A DNA stretch of 64,000 nucleotides from Agrobacterium sp. AGB01 (lineage in GTDB: Bacteria; Pseudomonadota; Alphaproteobacteria; Rhizobiales; Rhizobiaceae): NCBI RefSeq assembly GCF_014851585.1, contig NZ_JACVAB010000003.1, forward strand, positions 1 to 64,000. Direction: 5' to 3'. Position numbers and translations under genes: made by a program. Positions 1 to 8,463 of the stretch are shown in pieces (position 1 is the stretch's first letter; each line of letters starts with the position of its first letter). The notes below the pieces were generated by a model. It was not told where the DNA came from, did not search any database, and was given only the letters and a program-made list of their open reading frames with translations.

Positions 1-124
1 CATCAGCATCGGCATCAGCATCGGCATCAGCATCGGCATCAGCATCGGCATCAGCATCGGCATCAGCATCGGCATCAGCATCGGCATCAGCATCGGCATC
101 AGCATCGGCATCAGCATCGGCATC
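1..124. repeat. 12-bp in-frame tandem repeat coding for Asp-Ala
   Basis: The unit catcagcatcgg is repeated ten times without a mismatch in the first 120 bases and runs on for four more bases; its true left end is outside the window. On the minus strand it reads GAT GCC GAT GCT, so each unit adds [12 protein letters not shown]. Because 12 is a multiple of three, slippage changes the length of an acidic linker without breaking the frame. The regular alternation of GCC and GCT shows the array spread as DNA units rather than by selection on protein alone. Confidence 0.95.
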
Positions 125-550
125 ACTGTCGTCTCCAGAGGATCCGCCACCAAGAGCGAGAGCCGCTCCGCCGGCCAGCAGGCCGAGTGCCGCCAGACCA
201 AGAATAGAACCATCGCCTGTTGTGGCACCGACCAGCTGGTCTACACCTTCAATTTGCGAGAACTGGAAATCCGCCAAGCCATCACCATGTTCGCCAAGCC
301 AGAGATTTCCGTTCTCGTCTTCCAGCACCAGCTGGCTGTGTTCGCCGTCAACCTCATGATAGAAGTTGCCTATCCGGATCGTCTCACCTGATCGCATGCG
401 CATCAGCAGATCGTCGCCATCACGAACGAAATTGGCAACGTCATTGGGCGACGCATTAATCTGTACGATACTGGGTCTATCTACATTCAGATCATAGAGT
501 GACACCGATCGAGAACTTCCCTCTGACTTATCTGTGACTATCGCAACCAT
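1..550 (-). CDS. Bap/LapA-like giant adhesin, N-terminal part (gene continues beyond window start)
   Basis: About 183 residues are visible, starting at an ATG complementary to 548-550 with a good ribosome site (AGGAGA, 8 nt upstream on the minus strand). Residues 40-105 fit the N-terminal BapA-prefix domain of large type I-secreted adhesins: an FVRDGDDLLMRMRSGETIRI strand pattern, then IGNFY, QLVLEDENGNLWL and ADFQFSQIEGV. Residues 115-140 are the Gly/Ala-rich hydrophobic stretch (LGLAALGLLAGGAALALGGG) that usually follows this domain, and from residue 143 to the window edge there is only alternating Asp-Ala. In this family the prefix is followed by thousands of residues of Ig-like repeats and a C-terminal type I secretion signal; none of that is in view. 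A TolC gene lies upstream on the same strand, which fits type I export. The domain reading is from my own pattern recognition, without a profile search. Confidence 0.75.
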   Translation of the reverse strand, partial: MVAIVTDKSEGSSRSVSLYDLNVDRPSIVQINASPNDVANFVRDGDDLLMRMRSGETIRIGNFYHEVDGEHSQLVLEDENGNLWLGEHGDGLADFQFSQIEGVDQLVGATTGDGSILGLAALGLLAGGAALALGGGSSGDDSDADADADADADADADADADADADADADADADADADADADAD

Positions 551-1124
551 GAAATTGTTCTCCTGCAACGCGGCAACAAGCGGTGACAGAAATTCACTGC
601 CACTCGGAACACCAAGCAACTTTCAAGAAACCGGATTTTTGCGAACGGCGAACCGCCGCGAGGTGTAGAGCTGAACCATCAGCTCTGATTTTTGGCCTTA
701 AGGAAATTTACCTCTGAAGGGCCTCTCCCATTCTCATAATTGCATAGAAGCTGGGCGTTGCAAGAAAAACAACCAGCAATAGTATTAGTAAAGTCTACTT
801 TAGTTAATTCTTCGAAAACGAACGGCAATTTCCCAGAACAAAAAGCAGGGAATTAATGTCCGGCGCTAAGAACCACCTGTGCCGTTACGGAGGTGGTCTC
901 CAGTAAAAAATCTGCTTTATTTTTGTTCTCGAGCGATCATTCGTATCGCTTGTAGACAGTACCGTTCCGATTTGTGCCACGCCAGCGGGCGGTAAAATCT
1001 TAATTAGAAGAACCGGCAAGGGTTGAGGAACCTACACACACAACATGAAAAGACTGGAATATTTTCGATAAAATGATAAAAATCAATTATTTATCGGCCT
1101 CAAGATGGTTGGGTTGGCAACCAC
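551..1124 (-). promoter_or_regulatory. 574-bp non-coding leader region of the adhesin gene
   Basis: No convincing gene is present between the tolC-like gene and the adhesin start, so this probably holds the adhesin promoter and a long leader. Structured elements seen directly: a two-part hairpin at 872-897 (accacct/aggtggt outer stem, ccgt/acgg inner stem), a 6-bp inverted repeat at 932-950 (agcgat/atcgct), and a 6-bp stem immediately after the tolC stop at 1106-1123 (tggttg/caacca) with no T-tract. The base composition is AT-richer than the flanking genes. I could not pick a clear -35/-10 pair on the minus strand. Confidence 0.4.
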
Positions 1125-2564
1125 CTACAATGACACGCCTTGAACGGTTTGACCGTCAAGCGCAAAAGCCTTGCGCATTTGTCCCGCACTGAACGTACAG
1201 TCAATATTCAACCGATGCAGATCATATTTAATATTGCTGATATCAAACCTCGCGGCATGCAACTCCTGATCAGCATTGAGCAAATCCAGCAGGCTTCTCG
1301 TGCCCAGTTCAATATATTGCGTCTGGTAGAGGTCGCGGGTCTGCCGCATGGTGGTTTGGCGGACCGAAAGAGAGCGATACAGGCTTTCCTTGCTCGAAAT
1401 CTGGCTGCTGGCCTCCGTCAGGTTCCGCAAGATATCGACCCGCGCGCGTGCCTCTGCCGCCTGCGATGCACCAAGCGCCTGCGTTGCCATGTTACGCCGG
1501 GCACTTGTTGCGCCGCCATTGTAGAGGCTGCCGGTTACCCGCAAGCCAACGCTATAGTCCGGTTTATGTGAACCAATATCCGTGGGATCGACGCCGATGC
1601 CTGCATCAAGCGACAGGGTTGGAAGCCCTTCAGCCCTGGCAAGATCAACCTGCGCTGCGGCAGCCTTGCGGTCCGCATCTGCCTGCATCACTGCCGGTAC
1701 CTGCGACCAGTCCAGATTTGTCGAGCCACAGGCTTTCGCCAGCCAGGCTGGCATCGCGTCAGAAACATCAATCCGTCCGGCAATACCGCTCAGATTCGAG
1801 AGCACCGCTTGCCAGCGGGCCAGTTCCCCCTCGATCTCCAGCAATGTGGCTTCAGCAGCCTGGACACGTGCCTCCGCCTGAAGCAGGTCGGAACGGGTGC
1901 TTGCACCCTTGTCCGTCCGGGAACTGACCAATCCCAGAATTGCTTTGGTATCCTTGATCTGGTCACTCGCCACAACGCGCAGAGCACGATTGCGCTGAAT
2001 TTCAATCACCGCATATGACGTCTCGCGCGCGAGGTCGTCGACTGCCATCAAAACCTGCGACTTGCGGCCAGAAATACCGGCCGTGGCAATCTTCACCTTG
2101 TTGTCGACCTTGCCAAAGTCATACAGCATCTGCGAGACATTGAGGTTAAGGTCCGGGCTGTAACGATCCGATCGATTGGTATTGTAGGCCGAATCCACAC
2201 CCCAGCTGACATTAGGCAGATAGCCTGAACGCGCTTCGTTAACGGACTCTGTTTGTTGGCGCAGGCGGCCAACCGTCTCCGTGACTGCGGGGTGCCAATC
2301 AACGGCTTTTCGTACCGCCGTTTCAAGCGACAAAGGCCCCTTGTGTTCGGCCTTTTCAAAATTCACCGGCTTGATTGAGCCGGTTGTCGGACCAGTGACA
2401 CCCGGCAGATCATCACCCTGCGATGCGCGCGCCTGAGCACCGGCATCTCCCGTAACTGCTGAGTTGACCTGTTGTTTCTGGATACGGGAACCGTTTGCGC
2501 AACCGGTCGCCAAGACACCAACGGCAATAGTGCAAAGAAGGGCGGGAAGCCAGTGAGACTGCAT
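1125..2564 (-). CDS. TolC-family outer-membrane efflux lipoprotein
   Basis: 479 residues, the usual TolC size. It would form the outer-membrane exit duct for a type I secretion or efflux system. The longest frame opens with a TTG at 2582, but the ATG at 2564 has AAGGTGG eight bases upstream and gives a clean lipoprotein signal, MQSHWLPALLCTIAVGVLATGC, with Cys22 as the likely lipidated residue, so I use that start. The mature part has the family pattern: SLETAVRKAVDWHP at the first helix, then the long Ala/Arg/Gln-rich coiled coil in two pseudo-repeats (QLLYDFGKVDNKV-type and YNGGATSARRN turns) and a closing YLLNADQEL-like segment (SLLDLLNADQEL). It is transcribed toward the Bap-like adhesin with 574 bases between them, which suggests that it serves that adhesin. 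No ABC transporter or adaptor accompanies it inside the window. Confidence 0.88.
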   Translation of the reverse strand: MQSHWLPALLCTIAVGVLATGCANGSRIQKQQVNSAVTGDAGAQARASQGDDLPGVTGPTTGSIKPVNFEKAEHKGPLSLETAVRKAVDWHPAVTETVGRLRQQTESVNEARSGYLPNVSWGVDSAYNTNRSDRYSPDLNLNVSQMLYDFGKVDNKVKIATAGISGRKSQVLMAVDDLARETSYAVIEIQRNRALRVVASDQIKDTKAILGLVSSRTDKGASTRSDLLQAEARVQAAEATLLEIEGELARWQAVLSNLSGIAGRIDVSDAMPAWLAKACGSTNLDWSQVPAVMQADADRKAAAAQVDLARAEGLPTLSLDAGIGVDPTDIGSHKPDYSVGLRVTGSLYNGGATSARRNMATQALGASQAAEARARVDILRNLTEASSQISSKESLYRSLSVRQTTMRQTRDLYQTQYIELGTRSLLDLLNADQELHAARFDISNIKYDLHRLNIDCTFSAGQMRKAFALDGQTVQGVSL

Positions 2565-2766
2565 ACAACGTTCCACCTTCAAACGAGAAGAATGAGCAAC
2601 TTGCCAGTACGCAGAACAAAGAAATGGCCTGTGATACGCCGATACAATCCGGCTTTATAAGCCAAAGCTAAATGAGCATGGTTAATGGTTAGTTAATTGA
2701 AATTCGTGCACCGCAGCAATGCAGGGTAGAGCCAACGGTGACCTTGACAGGCTTAAGCTGCTACAA

Positions 2767-2791
2767 TCGGTCTGCCACGGTGGCAGACCGA
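2767..2791 (-). terminator. Strong hairpin between the D,D-carboxypeptidase and tolC-like genes
   Basis: A perfect 11-bp stem (tcggtctgcca/tggcagaccga) with a 3-nt cgg loop lies 15 bases past the stop of the carboxypeptidase gene. On the minus strand it is followed by ttgtagc, a poor T-tract, so it may stop transcription inefficiently or protect the 3' end of the message. It separates two same-strand genes of unrelated function. Confidence 0.5.
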
Positions 2792-2805
2792 GCTTCATGT
2801 CATCA

Positions 2806-3927
2806 TTAAAGATTGGCCGGACGCGGTGTCGGTATTGGTACATTCACCACATTTTCGCTCGCCCATGTCCGGATAGCGTGCGGACGACCTGGCATTTCAC
2901 TCTCTAGATAGCTGGCATGGCCCGGCAGTCCCATCGGGTACAAAGCCTCACGGCTGTTCTCATAGGCAACGCTCTGGTTTGTGCAAAGGCGAACACGCAT
3001 ATCCTCAGGCGCGACATCAGGTCGGTTACGGATATCATCCACGCGGCCTGCATTTGCGGTAAGACGTCCGTCAAAGGCCTGCGTCAGATACTGCGCTGAA
3101 CGCTCATTGCGTTCGCGTTCAGTGGTTGCACCGAGAACAACCACCATCACCTGTTTGCCGTTACGCTCGGTAAGCCCGACGTAGTTTCTGCCAGAGGCAC
3201 ACAGGAAACCAGTCTTCATGCCAACCGTGCCGCTGAAGCGGGTCAGCAACAAATTATTGGACTTAATTTCCTTACCATCGATGGTGACCGCCGTTGCTTC
3301 AAAGAAATGCCGATACTGCGGAAACAGCCGGTCGATTTCCATTCCAAGGATCGCAAGATCGCGGGCCGTGGAATAATTCTGTCGGCTGAACAGACCGTTT
3401 GGGCTGGCAAAATGCGTGCCGGTCATACCAAGCGAAGCAGCCCTTTCATTCATGCGCGCAACGAATGCTGGCTCGCTGGCAGCCACGGTTTCCGCAAGGG
3501 CAACGGCAACGTCATTGGCGGACGCCGTGATCGTCGCGTAAAGCGCATCTTCAAGCGTCATGGCACGCCCAAACGTCAGCCCCGATTCCAGAAATGCCTG
3601 CTTCGTTGCATTGCGCGTCATCACGACTGGCGTCGTCAGGGTCACGGCATTTGCACGAAGAGCTTCGAAAGTCAGCAGGGCCGTCATCAACTTGGTTGTT
3701 GAAGCAGGATACCACAGCACGCCTGCATCTTCCTGATAAAGCACGCCACGGCTTGCAACATCAACAACAAGTACAGGCGTCGCATTTGCAGCTGAACTCG
3801 CCAGGAAAGAAGCGCTGAGCAACATGCTTGTTAGCATTTTTCCCGTGAGACGCTTTAGCGTCGTCCCCAGGTTTGCGAATGAAACTCGTTGTGGACAAGA
3901 AGAATGAGAGCGCTCTAAGAATGACAT
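2806..3927 (-). CDS. D-alanyl-D-alanine carboxypeptidase (S11 family, low-molecular-weight PBP)
   Basis: 373 residues. It trims the terminal D-Ala from peptidoglycan pentapeptides in the periplasm. All three catalytic boxes of the S11 family are present in order: SxxK in YPASTTKLMTA (about residue 76), SxN in ITASANDVAVALAE (about 135), and KTG in VGMKTGFLCASGRNYVG (about 236). A signal peptide is seen as MLTSMLLSASFLASSAANA, but it is preceded by about 30 polar residues in the frame from 3927. The real start may be the ATG before LTSM, and the sequence offers no strong ribosome site to decide. The C-terminal membrane-anchoring amphipathic helix typical of PBP5/6 is not obvious, as the protein ends in a Pro-rich tail (VPIPTPRPANL). 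The gene is divergent from the inverse-autotransporter gene. Confidence 0.9.
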   Translation of the reverse strand: MSFLERSHSSCPQRVSFANLGTTLKRLTGKMLTSMLLSASFLASSAANATPVLVVDVASRGVLYQEDAGVLWYPASTTKLMTALLTFEALRANAVTLTTPVVMTRNATKQAFLESGLTFGRAMTLEDALYATITASANDVAVALAETVAASEPAFVARMNERAASLGMTGTHFASPNGLFSRQNYSTARDLAILGMEIDRLFPQYRHFFEATAVTIDGKEIKSNNLLLTRFSGTVGMKTGFLCASGRNYVGLTERNGKQVMVVVLGATTERERNERSAQYLTQAFDGRLTANAGRVDDIRNRPDVAPEDMRVRLCTNQSVAYENSREALYPMGLPGHASYLESEMPGRPHAIRTWASENVVNVPIPTPRPANL

Positions 3928-4061
3928 GCGGCATATGCTTTGGTTTGTGAACGGTCCCTTGGGTATAGGGCGGATCGGGCATGTTTGTCGATGCTGTCTT
4001 GCAATAAGCTCTGTTCAATAGCCGCATATGTGAACAGTACATGTATCGTGAATTACTTTTG

Positions 4062-4088
4062 TTGACTAAATTTATCATGTATTATAGA
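4062..4088 (+). promoter_or_regulatory. Weak candidate promoter for the inverse-autotransporter gene
   Basis: TTGACT at 4062-4067 and TATAGA at 4083-4088 are separated by 15 bp, shorter than the usual 16-18, so this is only a candidate. An 8-bp palindrome (tacatgta) lies just upstream in the same divergent intergenic region. Confidence 0.3.
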
Positions 4089-4099
4089 GCCACCTCCTG

Positions 4100-4118
4100 A
4101 AGCCGTTACCGGCTTTTT
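4100..4118 (+). terminator. Terminator-like hairpin in the leader, directly before the start codon
   Basis: Stem aagccg/cggctt with a ttac loop, followed by TTT (the T-run spans 4114-4118), ends five bases before the GGGAG ribosome site of the inverse-autotransporter gene at 4133. In this position it could act as an attenuator or could hide or space the ribosome site. The stem is only 6 bp, so the call is tentative. Confidence 0.4.
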
Positions 4119-4132
4119 GCATGGGAGATTTT

Positions 4133-6304
4133 ATGACATTTTTGAGAGTTTTAACCGCGCCAGTGGTGGCAGCGGCAGTCTTTGCTGTGCCTGCAAATGC
4201 CCAGCAACTGAAGGCTTTCACTGAATTTGAAGGACGCTGGCAAAGTCAGCAGTCCACGGCAAACCTTGCGCTGATGTTGCCGTTCATGCTGGATAACAGC
4301 ACTGCACTGTTTTTCGATATCGGAGCCGCCATCCAGGAAGGTGATGTGCAAAAAGCCTCATTCGGCGGCGGCTATCGATTTTCGGCGGGCAGTTGGGTCG
4401 GTGGCCTTTATGGTTATTACGATTATCTCAACAGCGGACTGGACAACAGTTTCCACCAGATGTCCTTCGGTGCTGAAGCAATCGGCCAGATCTATGAAAC
4501 AAGAGCCAACATCTACCTGCCGATTGGTGCGGGAAAGTCCGTCGACGGCGCAGGTGCCGGGGTGATTGATGGTGGAACCTTGAAATTCCGCGAAGGCATG
4601 GAAAGAGCAAGACCAGGCATCGATGCTGAAATCGGCATCAAGGTTCCCGGAATATCGTCCACTGGCAACGCGGAACTCAAGCTGTTTGCCGGTAGCTACT
4701 GGTATGGTGGCAAGAACATGGACGACATGTTCGGCGCAAAATTGCGAGCAGAGCTGGCCTTTGCAAATCTTCCGGTGTTACCCGCAGGATCGACCGCGCA
4801 TATCGGGCTGACAGGAACCTATGACAATGAGGACCGATTTGACGGCGCCCTGATGGCACGTCTCAGAATACCGTTCGGTGTTACCGAAACAGAAAACGCA
4901 GAGCCCTTTGATCCGTGGACGCAGCGCGTCGAGCGTAATTCTGCAATTCGCACACATGTTGGGGCAACAGGCGATCTCGAAGATGCTATTATCGACCTGA
5001 ATGGCCAGATGGCTGGACAGGTTGTCTCTATTTCATCGGCAAGCGGCAACACATCGGCCATAAATGCGCGTATCGCATCGGCGGGCACTGGCGCCGTGAT
5101 CATGGTCGATGGCAGCATCGGGCTCGACCAATCCTTATCACTGGCAAGCGGACAGACGCTGCTCGGCGGCGGTGGCAATCTGGCACTGCGCGGTGCCTCG
5201 AGTGGCGCCAGGGGAAATTATGTCAACCGGAATGCTGCTGGCGTGTTGACGGGTTATGACCCATCGCAAGACGTCATCACCATGGCGTCAAACAGTGTTG
5301 TATCCTCGCTTTCGATCTCTGGTGGGTTGGCGGGTATCGGCAGTACCAGTACATCCAACCTGTTCATTGACAGCATTGATGTAACCAACACTGCACATGA
5401 CGGCATTCGATTGACGCAGGTGGATGGAGCAGTCATCCGGAATAGCCGTATCCACAATCTGTTCATTTGCGAAAACAATACTGCGTGTGAATTTGCCGTC
5501 GGAAGTCCGAATGTCGCGCCCTATGCCGCCATCAGCGCGCACGGTACCCGAAACCTCACGGTCAAGGACACGACAATCGATAGCGTAACATACGGTATCT
5601 TTGCAGGCAGTGCGATCGATGACAGTGGATGGCCGCCCGTAATCACGGACCTGGCCAGCAACATCACACTCGACAATGTGACGATTTCCCGCTCCCGTCG
5701 GGAAGGTATTCTTCTTGTTGCAGCAGACACCGTCAACATGAATGAGGTTACGATCGATAACTCTCAGCAAGGCCGTGACATGGATCTAGTTGTTCTGCAG
5801 GGGACTTCGAATGTGGCGATAACGGACATGACGCTGAAGGGAGGCGTCAACGGTCTGATGTTGATATCCGCCAGCACATTGCCTGATGAGGCAAAGACAA
5901 CCAATGTGCGTGTAAACGGACTGTCGATCGAATATACCAACAATGCCGGGATATTCTTCAATCCAGTGACCGACATCAGCCTCAGCAATGTGACCATCAA
6001 GAATGCCGGTACTTACGGTATGTTCCTGTATGGCGATGAATGGGGTTTCCTCGGCGGACCCATCAAAGACATCAGTTTCGACAATGTCGTCATCGATGAC
6101 GCAACGTTGGCTGGGCTCTATTTCATGGGGCCAAGTGAAAATCTCACAGGTAACGTTCGCGTTATCAACACACCGCGCGATTGCAAATCCGATGCGTCGT
6201 GGATGGGCGGACTGAGCGGCTCGATTTCGCAGGATCCGGGCTCAGTGCTGCTGCTTAACGGCACGGCGATCGACAGCACGAATTTCGATGGACGTTGCGG
6301 TTAA
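4133..6304 (+). CDS. Inverse-autotransporter-like protein with right-handed beta-helix passenger
   Basis: 723 residues from the ATG at 4133, chosen because GGGAG lies five bases upstream, whereas the earlier in-frame ATG at 4121 has none. A signal peptide ends at VPANAQQ. Residues about 28-255 look like the intimin/invasin-type beta-barrel (inverse autotransporter domain): alternating strands such as GLYGYYDYLNSGLDNSFHQM, FGAEAIGQIYETRANIYLPIG and AELKLFAGSYWYGG. After a linker (about 270-300) the rest is a beta-helix, with repeated N-[IV]-T-[LI]-x-[NDG]-V-T-I rungs (SNITLDNVTIS, TDISLSNVTIK, KDISFDNVVID) and one internal and one C-terminal cysteine pair. In type Ve secretion the N-terminal barrel sits in the outer membrane and the C-terminal passenger is exposed. 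The passenger may bind or cleave glycans, but no catalytic residues are evident. A 9-bp hairpin and an intrinsic terminator follow. Confidence 0.78.
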   Translation: MTFLRVLTAPVVAAAVFAVPANAQQLKAFTEFEGRWQSQQSTANLALMLPFMLDNSTALFFDIGAAIQEGDVQKASFGGGYRFSAGSWVGGLYGYYDYLNSGLDNSFHQMSFGAEAIGQIYETRANIYLPIGAGKSVDGAGAGVIDGGTLKFREGMERARPGIDAEIGIKVPGISSTGNAELKLFAGSYWYGGKNMDDMFGAKLRAELAFANLPVLPAGSTAHIGLTGTYDNEDRFDGALMARLRIPFGVTETENAEPFDPWTQRVERNSAIRTHVGATGDLEDAIIDLNGQMAGQVVSISSASGNTSAINARIASAGTGAVIMVDGSIGLDQSLSLASGQTLLGGGGNLALRGASSGARGNYVNRNAAGVLTGYDPSQDVITMASNSVVSSLSISGGLAGIGSTSTSNLFIDSIDVTNTAHDGIRLTQVDGAVIRNSRIHNLFICENNTACEFAVGSPNVAPYAAISAHGTRNLTVKDTTIDSVTYGIFAGSAIDDSGWPPVITDLASNITLDNVTISRSRREGILLVAADTVNMNEVTIDNSQQGRDMDLVVLQGTSNVAITDMTLKGGVNGLMLISASTLPDEAKTTNVRVNGLSIEYTNNAGIFFNPVTDISLSNVTIKNAGTYGMFLYGDEWGFLGGPIKDISFDNVVIDDATLAGLYFMGPSENLTGNVRVINTPRDCKSDASWMGGLSGSISQDPGSVLLLNGTAIDSTNFDGRCG

Positions 6305-6330
6305 ACCAAGGCAATCGGCTGAAAAACATC

Positions 6331-6353
6331 GAGGATCGGGCTATCCGGTCCTC
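6331..6353 (+). other. Post-stop hairpin of the inverse-autotransporter message
   Basis: A 9-bp stem with one G-T wobble (gaggatcgg/ccggtcctc, loop gctat) begins 26 bases after the stop codon. It has no T-tract. It may protect the 3' end; termination more likely occurs at the next hairpin. Confidence 0.4.
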
Positions 6354-6398
6354 GAACCAGCGGTTTTCAACAGCATTGCCCTCGCTCTGATCAAAACG

Positions 6399-6425
6399 GG
6401 CGCTGGTGCCAATCAGCGTCTTTTT
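6399..6425 (+). terminator. Intrinsic terminator after the inverse-autotransporter gene
   Basis: Stem ggcgctg/cagcgtc (one G-T pair) with an 8-nt loop is followed directly by TTTTT. It lies about 95 bases after the stop codon and about 350 bases before the TerC-family gene, so it probably separates the two transcription units. Confidence 0.6.
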
Positions 6426-6773
6426 CCCCGGCGTAGATCGGTGTCTTGTCATCCCTCTCACCGGCCAAAACGCAGCCATAAGTTTTATGCCTACCCGATG
6501 GGAACGCCAAAAATTGCAAATTGGCTCTAGCTTTGGAGCGTGGTCTTGTTATACCTCTCTGCCCCAGAGGAAACCAAAAATGCCAGACGAAGCCGAAGAC
6601 GGCGACAGTACTGACGGATACCGAATGACCGCGACCCGCTTGGACGCGGCGTCGCTTTTTCATGAAATCAAAGCTTTTGCATCAACCGCGCCGGCAACGG
6701 GGCGGCTTTACGCGTTTCCTAATTTCAACAACAGAAGGATTGGCCTCACCCTGATGGGCGGTCTCTACAATAT
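6426..6773 (+). promoter_or_regulatory. 348-bp leader region of the TerC-family gene
   Basis: No supported gene is seen; the open frame through it lacks a ribosome site and resembles nothing I know. Short inverted repeats are visible around 6525-6540 (gctcta/tggagc) and 6555-6572 (cctct/agagg). TerC genes are often under a Mn-sensing yybP-ykoY riboswitch, but I could not find its conserved purine-rich core here. Confidence 0.35.
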
Positions 6774-8351
6774 ATGATTTTCGAATGGATGTCCGACCCG
6801 GCCGCCTGGGCGGGTCTCGCCACCCTTATCGTTCTCGAAATTGTTCTCGGTATCGACAATCTTGTCTTCATTGCCATTCTGGCGGACAAGCTCCCGGAAC
6901 ACCAGCGCGAAAAGGCCCGCCTGATTGGCCTTAGTATGGCGCTGGTCATGCGCCTCATCCTGCTGGCTTCGATCGCCTGGATCGTTACCCTGACAGCACC
7001 ATTATTTACCGTTGCAGGCATGGAGATATCCGGTCGTGACCTGATCCTTATTCTTGGTGGCGTCTTCCTGTTGTTCAAGGGAACGATGGAACTGCACGAA
7101 CGGCTAGAAGGACATACCAAACACAAGGAAGGCAAGATCCACCACGCCATTTTCTGGCAGGTTCTTGTCCAGATCGTTGTGCTTGATGCAGTCTTCTCGC
7201 TCGACAGCGTCATCACCGCCGTTGGCATGGTGAAAGAACTGTCGGTCATGATGATCGGTGTTATCGTTGCAATGGCCGTCATGATGATGGCATCCAAGCC
7301 ACTGATGGCATTTGTGTCCAAACATCCAACCGTCGTCATCCTTTGCCTTGGCTTCCTGATGATGATCGGTTTCTCGCTGGTCGTTGAAGGTCTCGGCTTT
7401 CATATTCCGAAGGGTTACCTCTATGCCGCTATCGGCTTCTCGATCCTGATCGAAGCCTTCAACCAGGTCGGTCGCCGCAATCGAGAGCGGTTCATGAGCA
7501 CGGGTGACCTGAGAGAGCGTACGGCCAATGCGGTTCTGTCGCTACTTGGCAGCCGCAAGAGCGAGACGTCGCTTGGCGAAGCAGCCGACGTGATTGCCGA
7601 CCGGGCAACGGAGAACGAACTCTTCACCCCGGTCGAGCATGACATGATCGAAAGTGTACTGTCGCTTGCTGACCGTCCGGCAAAATCCATCATGACCCCA
7701 CGCCGTGATGTCGAGTGGCTTGATATCGACGACAGCGAAGAAGAGTTGAGAAAGCAGATCATCGAAACGGGCCATTCCCGTTTCCCGATCGGTCGTGGCA
7801 GCCTGGATGACTTCGTCGGCGTCGCGTTCGCGAAGGACTTGCTCCGCGACCTTCTGGAAACCGGTAAGATCGATTTCGATCGCTCCCTGCGCCAGCCTCT
7901 TGTCGTGCATGAAAGCGTCAGCGCCCTGCGCCTTCTGGAGCAGCTTCGTCAGTCGCCTCTTCAGGTTGCTATTGTCCTCGATGAATATGGTTCGATGGAA
8001 GGTATGGTCACACCAACCGATTTGCTGGAGGCCATTGCCGGCGAGTTCCTGGATGATGACGAGCCGTTCACTCTCGAGCGCGAGGCAGATGATGTCCTGC
8101 TGGTCGATGGTCGTACCGACATCCGTCACGTGTCAAAGATCGTTGATGCCGATCTGGTGGATGATGCCGACCGTTACTCCACGCTGGCAGGCCTCATCCT
8201 GTGGCGTCTTGGCCACCTTCCGCGTCAGGGTGAAACGGTCGTATTTAACGGTCTAGTCTTCGAAGTGGTGGCGCTTGATGGCCGCAACATCAACAAGGTG
8301 AGAATTAAAAAACACCTCACAGAGCTGGAAATGACCTCTCTCGAGGCGTGA
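6774..8351 (+). CDS. TerC/CBS/CorC-HlyC domain membrane protein
   Basis: 525 residues with the architecture of E. coli YegH/YoaE. Residues 1-230 form a seven-helix TerC domain, including the two acidic signatures [14 protein letters not shown] (about 20-33) and [18 protein letters not shown] (about 134-151), whose Asp residues are thought to bind metal ions. Residues about 295-425 are a paired CBS module ([31 protein letters not shown]), and the last 85 residues are the CorC_HlyC transporter-associated domain ([17 protein letters not shown] onward). TerC proteins are linked to metal-ion export, often Mn, and to metallation of secreted proteins; this subfamily has no firm substrate. The ATG has only a weak ribosome site. 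A 10-bp hairpin follows the stop. Confidence 0.9.
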   Translation: MIFEWMSDPAAWAGLATLIVLEIVLGIDNLVFIAILADKLPEHQREKARLIGLSMALVMRLILLASIAWIVTLTAPLFTVAGMEISGRDLILILGGVFLLFKGTMELHERLEGHTKHKEGKIHHAIFWQVLVQIVVLDAVFSLDSVITAVGMVKELSVMMIGVIVAMAVMMMASKPLMAFVSKHPTVVILCLGFLMMIGFSLVVEGLGFHIPKGYLYAAIGFSILIEAFNQVGRRNRERFMSTGDLRERTANAVLSLLGSRKSETSLGEAADVIADRATENELFTPVEHDMIESVLSLADRPAKSIMTPRRDVEWLDIDDSEEELRKQIIETGHSRFPIGRGSLDDFVGVAFAKDLLRDLLETGKIDFDRSLRQPLVVHESVSALRLLEQLRQSPLQVAIVLDEYGSMEGMVTPTDLLEAIAGEFLDDDEPFTLEREADDVLLVDGRTDIRHVSKIVDADLVDDADRYSTLAGLILWRLGHLPRQGETVVFNGLVFEVVALDGRNINKVRIKKHLTELEMTSLEA

Positions 8352-8377
8352 GTTCGGTCCGTCACTCACAATACATG

Positions 8378-8406
8378 CCCGGCAGTCGTACCGCGAGACT
8401 GCCGGG
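8378..8406 (+). terminator. GC-rich hairpin after the TerC-family gene
   Basis: Perfect 10-bp stem cccggcagtc/gactgccggg with a 9-nt loop, 26 bases past the stop. No T-tract follows, so it may be a weak or Rho-assisted terminator, or simply a 3'-end stabiliser. Confidence 0.4.
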
Positions 8407-8463
8407 GCGCCAACGACCTGTAGGCGTTGACTTTGCAAGGTCCGACCTCCATCTTTAACTGAC

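Noticed and set aside
1-124. Possible CRISPR-like repeat array
   Set aside because: The 12-bp units are directly adjacent with no spacers and are in frame with an adhesin coding sequence, so it is a coding tandem repeat.
6426-6773. yybP-ykoY (Mn) riboswitch upstream of the TerC-family gene
   Set aside because: I searched for the conserved purine-rich core and paired helices by eye and did not find them. A covariance-model search would be needed to exclude a divergent copy.
6406-6777. 123-codon frame between the inverse-autotransporter gene and the TerC gene
   Set aside because: It overlaps the terminator, lacks a ribosome site and has no recognisable sequence features.
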